DNA from: an uncultured Acidilobus sp. JCHS
GTDB taxonomy: Archaea > Thermoproteota > Thermoprotei_A > Sulfolobales > Acidilobaceae
Direction of reading: 5' to 3'
Assembly (NCBI GenBank): GCA_000495735.1
Contig: AYMD01000008.1
Span: 62,001-126,000, forward strand
Length of the DNA stretch: 64,000 nucleotides
Every line of letters begins with the position of its first letter. Positions within the stretch are counted from its first letter, which is position 1. Positions 59,961 to 64,000 of the stretch are shown here, piece after piece. Below the pieces are notes generated by a model. It had not been told where the DNA came from. It did no database searches and saw only the letters and a program-made list of their open reading frames with translations. The translations under genes were made by a program, and so were the position numbers.

Positions 59961-61625
59961 CCTTAATCTGTGAGCCTCCTCCTCATAGACATACCTGCCG
60001 CCCCTCAGATATGAGAATATAGAGCCCACTAGGACTAGCGCTACAGAAATCATTATTGAGAGCCTGAGGCCCGCCATGAAGGAAGGCCCTAGGACCGTAG
60101 GCAGGAACGTGTGGGAGTCCAGGGCCTCGATGACGCTTGACGGCAGGTCCCTTAGTACTGACGCAGGTATCGCGGAGGCAGGGTCATAGCCGAGGAAGGC
60201 GGCGAAGAGAAGGCCGCTCGGCGGCAGGCTCGCCAGGAAGGAGGCCACCTGGGTCGGAAGCCCGTACTTCAGGGCCAGGGAGTATATGCTTGAGGGAAGC
60301 CTGCTGGTCAGCACCGTTATGGTTATGGTGAAGAACATAGCTACGCTTATGGTGGAGCCCACGTTGGCGAACGTCTGCCTCATCCCGTTGCCAGCTGCCC
60401 TGTCCTGGGGTCTGAGCGCGTTCATTATAGATGTCGTGTTAGGGGCTGAGAAGAGGCCGTTTCCAACCCCATTGAGGAACAGGAGCAGCTCGAACTGAAG
60501 CAGGTTGAAGTTGTATGGCAGGAGCGCAAGAGCGTAAAGCGTCACAGCTATTATGATCATCCCCGCTGTGGCGAAGGCCCTAGCGCCGTACCTGTCCGTT
60601 AGCATGCCGCCTATGGGTCCCATTATAACCGTTCCAATCAGCATAGGGAACATGTAAACTCCTGCCCAGAACGGCGCTGCCTGGTAAGAGATGCCGTGAA
60701 GCGGCAACCATATGGCCTGAAGCCACAGCGTCACCAGGAACATCACAGCGCCCCTTGCCATTGAGTTCATGAAGAGGGCTAGAACCCCATAGGTGAAGGG
60801 CCTGACCTTGAAGAGCCTGAGGTCGAAGAGCGGGGCAAGGGCTCTCCTCTCGACGAGGAAGAACGATAATAACGCCACGGCGGCCCCTACGAAGGAGGCC
60901 TCAACGAGGGGGTTCCCCCAGCCTAACTGAGAGTTACCGTAAGGCATCAGTGCGTACGTGAAGGCTAAGGAGAGAAGGAGCAGGCCTCCTGCCAACGTGA
61001 CATTGCCAAGCAGGTCATAGCTCTGTCCCCCGCTGCCAGGGGTCCTCCTAAGCTTCAGCACAGACCAGACGGCGCCTGCAACTGCAAAGGGCACGCTGAC
61101 TATGAACACCATGTGCCAGTCGTAGCCGGCCAGCAGCCCCCCAACGACAAGGCCTAAGAAGGAGCCAACTACAAATGATATCTGGTTTACTCCAAGGGCT
61201 CTCCCTCTCTCAGTAGGCGGGAAGGCGTCGGTTAGCAGCGCTGTGCTGTTCACCATCAGGAGGCCCCCGCCAACCGCCTGGACCATCCTGAGCGCGATTA
61301 ACAGCAACGCGCCGAGGTTGCCGCTACCGCTGGGTATGAGGGAGAGGGCTACAGAGGCCGCTGCAAATATTATGAATCCCCACGTGTAGACCCTTGCCCT
61401 GCCATGTATGTCTGACAGCCTCCCAAAGGTGACAAGTACGGAGGCCAGGACTATGCTGTAGCCCATCAGCACCCATATCAGATAAGCGAACTCACCAGGG
61501 GCGAAGGGGTTCACGCCAAGCCCCCTGAAGATCGTTGGCAATGATATCATCACGATATACATGTTCATGGATGACATTATTATTCCCAGCGTCGTATTAA
61601 TGAGCACTGTCCACTTGTACTCCAA
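59943..61625 (-). CDS. MFS transporter, 14-helix DHA2 (EmrB/QacA-like)
   Basis: Proton-driven membrane exporter, probably for drugs or other amphiphilic compounds. Fourteen hydrophobic segments can be counted. LGRLSDIHGRARVY-type motif A near residue 70 and a second loop copy GGMLTDRYGARAF near 340 are visible, together with the motif-C-like SFVVGSFLGLVVGG region. TTG 61625 follows ggaggaggc; TATA at 61661-61670. It may be controlled by the PadR protein encoded about 4 kb away, but this is only proximity. Confidence 0.88.
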   Translation of the reverse strand: MEYKWTVLINTTLGIIMSSMNMYIVMISLPTIFRGLGVNPFAPGEFAYLIWVLMGYSIVLASVLVTFGRLSDIHGRARVYTWGFIIFAAASVALSLIPSGSGNLGALLLIALRMVQAVGGGLLMVNSTALLTDAFPPTERGRALGVNQISFVVGSFLGLVVGGLLAGYDWHMVFIVSVPFAVAGAVWSVLKLRRTPGSGGQSYDLLGNVTLAGGLLLLSLAFTYALMPYGNSQLGWGNPLVEASFVGAAVALLSFFLVERRALAPLFDLRLFKVRPFTYGVLALFMNSMARGAVMFLVTLWLQAIWLPLHGISYQAAPFWAGVYMFPMLIGTVIMGPIGGMLTDRYGARAFATAGMIIIAVTLYALALLPYNFNLLQFELLLFLNGVGNGLFSAPNTTSIMNALRPQDRAAGNGMRQTFANVGSTISVAMFFTITITVLTSRLPSSIYSLALKYGLPTQVASFLASLPPSGLLFAAFLGYDPASAIPASVLRDLPSSVIEALDSHTFLPTVLGPSFMAGLRLSIMISVALVLVGSIFSYLRGGRYVYEEEAHRLRLRGDG

Positions 61626-61660
61626 GCCTCCTCCCTTATCGCGTACCTCTGTTTTGAAGC

Positions 61661-61670
61661 AATATATAGT
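61661..61670 (-). promoter_or_regulatory. TATA box of the MFS gene
   Basis: The minus strand reads actatatatt here, centred about 41 bases before TTG 61625. The predicted leader of about 14 bases contains the ggaggagg ribosome site. Confidence 0.5.
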
Positions 61671-61787
61671 TTTTCGTTATTAGCGTCCCGAAGCTTTAAG
61701 GATGCCTAGATTTCAGGCACCTTAAGACGAGAACTCTGAGTGCCGGGAACCGCGTCGAACTAACTCATTAGATTTTTGGAGAACTAG

Positions 61788-61862
61788 TGGGCCCGGGGGG
61801 ACTTGAACCCCCGACCTCCGCCGTGTAAGGGCGGCGTCCTATCCAGTCTAGACTACGGGCCC
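61788..61862 (-). tRNA. trnV: tRNA-Val, anticodon TAC
   Basis: Complete cloverleaf on the minus strand. The acceptor stem is gggcccg/cgggccc with discriminator A. The anticodon stem is ccgcc/ggcgg around CTTACAC, giving anticodon TAC. The T loop is ttcaagt. No intron is present, and CCA is not encoded. A minus-strand actttaagag near 61900 may be the promoter. Confidence 0.95.
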
Positions 61863-61937
61863 GACTTCGGACTCCTGTCAGGAATACGGAGGAGGCTCTT
61901 AAAGTCCTTACTTTTAGATTATGAGAGGGCCTGAAGG

Positions 61938-62687
61938 GTGGAGTCTATATACTACGACATGCACTGTCACCTCGCGGAATTCGCGGACAACGAGATAGAG
62001 CAAATGATGAATGCCATGCCCAACCTTAAGGTGGTGGCGGTCTCCGATGACATCAGGAGCCTCAACAGGGTCCTCGACTTGGCCTCAAGGTATCAGGGCA
62101 GGGTCTTCCCCTGTGCCGGCTTTCACCCGTGGTCACTTAAAGATCACCAGCTAGAGGAGGCTTGGCAGGTCATCAGGCTCGCGGAGAGGGCTGGGGTCAT
62201 CTGCATAGGCGAGGTCGGCCTAGACAGGAAGTTCATGCCCGAGGAGACCTTCATGACCCAGAGGAAGGTGTTCGAGGCCTTCGCCAAGGCCGCCAGGGAC
62301 ATGAACGCCTTCCTTAACATACATTCGCCGGGGGCCTGGAGGGACGCCCTGAACGTGATAGTTGAAGTAGGCGTTGAGGACGCCGTCTTTCACTGGTACA
62401 CGGGCCCGCTGGACCTAGTAGATGAGATAGTCAAGAGGGGATACTTCGTGTCGATAAACGTAGCCGCCGAGGTCCAGAGCAAGTCAAAGGACGTCGCCAA
62501 GGCAGCGCCGTTAACCAACATGGTCCTTGAGAGCGACGGGCCCTATAATTACCATGGCCTTAGGCTGACGCCACTTATGATACCTAGGCTCGTCAAGTTA
62601 GTTGCTGAGCTCAAGGGAGTTGCTGAAGGCGAGCTGCAAGAGGTCATAGCCGTGAACTCGGAGAGGCTCCTCAAGCTTCGTACATAA
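61938..62687 (+). CDS. TatD-family metal-dependent hydrolase
   Basis: TIM-barrel hydrolase, likely a deoxyribonuclease or related phosphoesterase. YYDMHCHLAEF near residue 6 has the first HxH metal pair, CAGFHPWSL near 54, IGEVGLDRKF near 87 the bridging Glu, LNIHSPGAW near 122, VFHWYTG near 145 and LESDGPYNY near 194 the final Asp. All expected ligands are present. It starts with GTG 61938. Its end overlaps dph6 by 17 bases. Confidence 0.85.
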   Translation: MESIYYDMHCHLAEFADNEIEQMMNAMPNLKVVAVSDDIRSLNRVLDLASRYQGRVFPCAGFHPWSLKDHQLEEAWQVIRLAERAGVICIGEVGLDRKFMPEETFMTQRKVFEAFAKAARDMNAFLNIHSPGAWRDALNVIVEVGVEDAVFHWYTGPLDLVDEIVKRGYFVSINVAAEVQSKSKDVAKAAPLTNMVLESDGPYNYHGLRLTPLMIPRLVKLVAELKGVAEGELQEVIAVNSERLLKLRT

Positions 62688-63402
62688 CGCCATCGATTGT
62701 TACCCTTGGCCTGTCGCAGAGGGTGGCTGAGATCGGCTCCAGCTTGTACTCGAACTCGGAGACCCTAACCCTCCTAGCCTCCAGGCATATCCCGCCGCTG
62801 TACCTAGGCGCCTTAATCACAAAGGTCTCGGCCTCCCCTCCCTCAAAGGCTGGGTGAAAGCCGTGTTTTCGAGCAAGCTCGACGATCTCTCTGACCAGGC
62901 CTTCGCTGTTAACGGGCACCCCAAGGAGCCTGTGGGGAAGCCCCGCCGTTGTTATCTGGGTTATCACGTATATGATGCCGTACCTTAGCAGTTCATACAT
63001 GTAGGCCTCAGGGTCCATACCCCACTGAGGGTCGTAAACTCTGAGCCCCAGCTCCTCAGCCACCATTCCGAACCTGGTCAGCTGATACCTGCTCGCTATG
63101 CCTCCTATGACCAGCGTGTCGAAGGCCCTGACCTCCTTGGCCCTTGCCAGCGACTCCTTCAGCTCTTCCACCTCCTTCTCCTTCTCGCCGCTCACCCTGA
63201 TCTCGTAGCTAAGCCCCGAGAGACCCATGGCATTAAGCTGAAGTGGGACGAACTCTACGAAGGGCCTGTGAAACATCCAGCTGTCAGGCCTTCCAGGAAC
63301 AACAATACCTATACATGAAGGGGCTAGGCCCTCGTCAAGGGCCTTATGAAGGGCGTACGTGCTGTCCTTGCCGCCCGAGAGAAGGGAGCAGAAGGCCCTC
63401 AC
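62671..63402 (-). CDS. dph6: Diphthamide synthase Dph6 (PP-loop ATPase)
   Basis: Performs the last step of diphthamide formation, amidation of diphthine on EF2 using ATP and ammonium. The N-terminal PP-loop LLSGGKDSTYALHKAL is intact. VIGGIASRYQLTRFGMVAEELGLRVYDPQWG near 105-135 and the closing EGGEAETFVIKAPRY segment are hallmarks of the family. 243 residues is normal. The ATG overlaps the asnS stop by 4 bases, so it is probably co-translated with AsnRS. Confidence 0.9.
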   Translation of the reverse strand: MRAFCSLLSGGKDSTYALHKALDEGLAPSCIGIVVPGRPDSWMFHRPFVEFVPLQLNAMGLSGLSYEIRVSGEKEKEVEELKESLARAKEVRAFDTLVIGGIASRYQLTRFGMVAEELGLRVYDPQWGMDPEAYMYELLRYGIIYVITQITTAGLPHRLLGVPVNSEGLVREIVELARKHGFHPAFEGGEAETFVIKAPRYSGGICLEARRVRVSEFEYKLEPISATLCDRPRVTIDGVMYEA

Positions 63403-64000
63403 GGGTATATCCGCTCGCGCAGCCTAGGGAACGGTATTGAGTCCCTTATGTGGTCAAGCCCAGCTATCCACATAACGAGCCTGTCGACGCCGAGGCCAAA
63501 CCCGCTGTGCGGCACGCTTCCGTAGCGCCTGAGGTCAAGGTACCACTGGTAATCCTCAGGGTTCAGGTTGTTCTCCTTAATCCTCTGGAGCAAGACGTCG
63601 TACCTGTCCTCCCTCTGACTGCCGCCTACGACCTCGCCATAGCCCTCTGGGGCCTCTAGGTCAAAGCCCAGGACTACCTCAGGCCTTTGATCATGGAGCT
63701 TCATGTAGAAGCTCTTCAGGTGCTTGGGGAACATCGTCAAGAAGAAGGGCACCTCCTCGTCTTCCGTTAGCGCCCTCTCCTCGTCGGCCCCGATGTCGTC
63801 ACCCCACTTTATGTTAAAGCTCTTCCTCTTGAGCCTTTCAATGGCTTCATCGTAAGTCACCTCTGGGAACGTGGCCTTGAGGGTTGCCTCAAGGGGCTCG
63901 GTCCTGCGGCCGAGCGCGCTGAGCTCCTCAAGCCTCTTCTCAAGCACGGCCTTAACGGCGTACTTTACCATACCTTCAACCACCTTCATCATGTCATGCA
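63399..64000 (-). CDS. asnS: Asparaginyl-tRNA synthetase, C-terminal part (runs off the window)
   Basis: Class II catalytic domain. FPEVTYDEAIERL, KWGDDIGADEERALTE, LGFDLEAPEGYGEVVGGSQREDRYD and motif 3 PHSGFGLGVDRLVMWIAG match AsnRS, with YQWYLDLRRYGSVPHSGFG typical of Asn rather than Asp. The frame stays open to base 64000, so the start and the N-terminal anticodon domain lie outside. It could be a full AsnRS or the truncated archaeal paralogue that makes asparagine; the missing half decides this. Confidence 0.88.
   Translation of the reverse strand, partial: HDMMKVVEGMVKYAVKAVLEKRLEELSALGRRTEPLEATLKATFPEVTYDEAIERLKRKSFNIKWGDDIGADEERALTEDEEVPFFLTMFPKHLKSFYMKLHDQRPEVVLGFDLEAPEGYGEVVGGSQREDRYDVLLQRIKENNLNPEDYQWYLDLRRYGSVPHSGFGLGVDRLVMWIAGLDHIRDSIPFPRLRERIYP

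Noticed and set aside
1-64000. CRISPR arrays, insertion sequences, integrases or restriction systems
   Set aside because: None was found; no repeated spacer pattern or transposase-like protein is present.

Overview
The window is a dense, protein-coding stretch of a thermophilic crenarchaeal chromosome. The evidence is a stand-alone 5S rRNA, RadA, an A-type ATP synthase, a thermosome, ABCE1, TFS, ribosomal proteins L21e and L38e, RNA polymerase subunits Rpo4 and Rpo6 plus a probable Rpo13, TATA-box promoters, many TTG/GTG starts and several apparently leaderless genes. Strong AGG/AGA arginine use and fairly high GC outside promoters resemble an Acidilobus-like or Desulfurococcales-like organism. 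The species is an inference I cannot prove. I saw no CRISPR array, insertion sequence, integrase or other sign of a mobile region.

Layout. 1-7.5 kb: 5S rRNA, an orphan sugar-type ABC ATPase, L38e, then a leftward run of DHH phosphoesterase, HIT protein, prepilin peptidase and RadA, followed by a MgtC/DUF4010 membrane protein and an alkaline-phosphatase-fold enzyme. 7.5-10.7 kb: gatCAB, whose gatC start is abnormal. 10.7-19 kb: an AbrB-PhoU regulator, a radical SAM protein with unusual cysteine spacing, an aldose epimerase, a two-subunit CoA transferase, AspRS, a DUF429 protein and a second DHH protein. 19-26 kb: TFS, a membrane glycosyltransferase, a His-rich protein, the DUF655-RsmA-HemK2 methyltransferase run, unknown small genes, hexuloisomerase and TrmJ. 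26-36.4 kb: ABCE1, an MBL-fold hydrolase, Map, the DUF1512 cluster, thermosome, an Lhr-type helicase and tRNA-Glu(CTC).

36.4-50 kb: a 49-residue LEA-like gene, an HdrC/HdrB-like pair, a very large membrane protein, a zinc-ribbon unknown, a TtuA/Ncs6-like protein whose PP-loop is degraded, a class II ribonucleotide reductase, signal peptidase, topoisomerase IA, then the Rpo4-L21e-Rpo6 transcription/translation cluster divergent from Rpo13. 50-57.2 kb: UMP kinase and ATP synthase genes F-E-A-B, with subunit I divergent. Subunits C, D and K are absent. 57.2-64 kb: an AT-rich spacer holding a candidate C/D-box sRNA, PadR, Dph5, a site-2 protease, an MFS exporter, tRNA-Val(TAC), TatD, Dph6 and the C-terminal part of AsnRS, which runs off the right edge.

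Functionally this is mostly information processing: tRNA charging (AspRS, GatCAB, AsnRS), rRNA/tRNA/release-factor methylation, EF2 diphthamide modification (Dph5, Dph6), transcription subunits, recombination and topology, and energy conversion. The least explained parts are the degenerate TtuA-like protein, the LEA-like and His-rich small proteins, the ribonucleotide reductase leader and three structured noncoding spacers (26.05-26.31, 47.99-48.23 and 57.21-57.51 kb).
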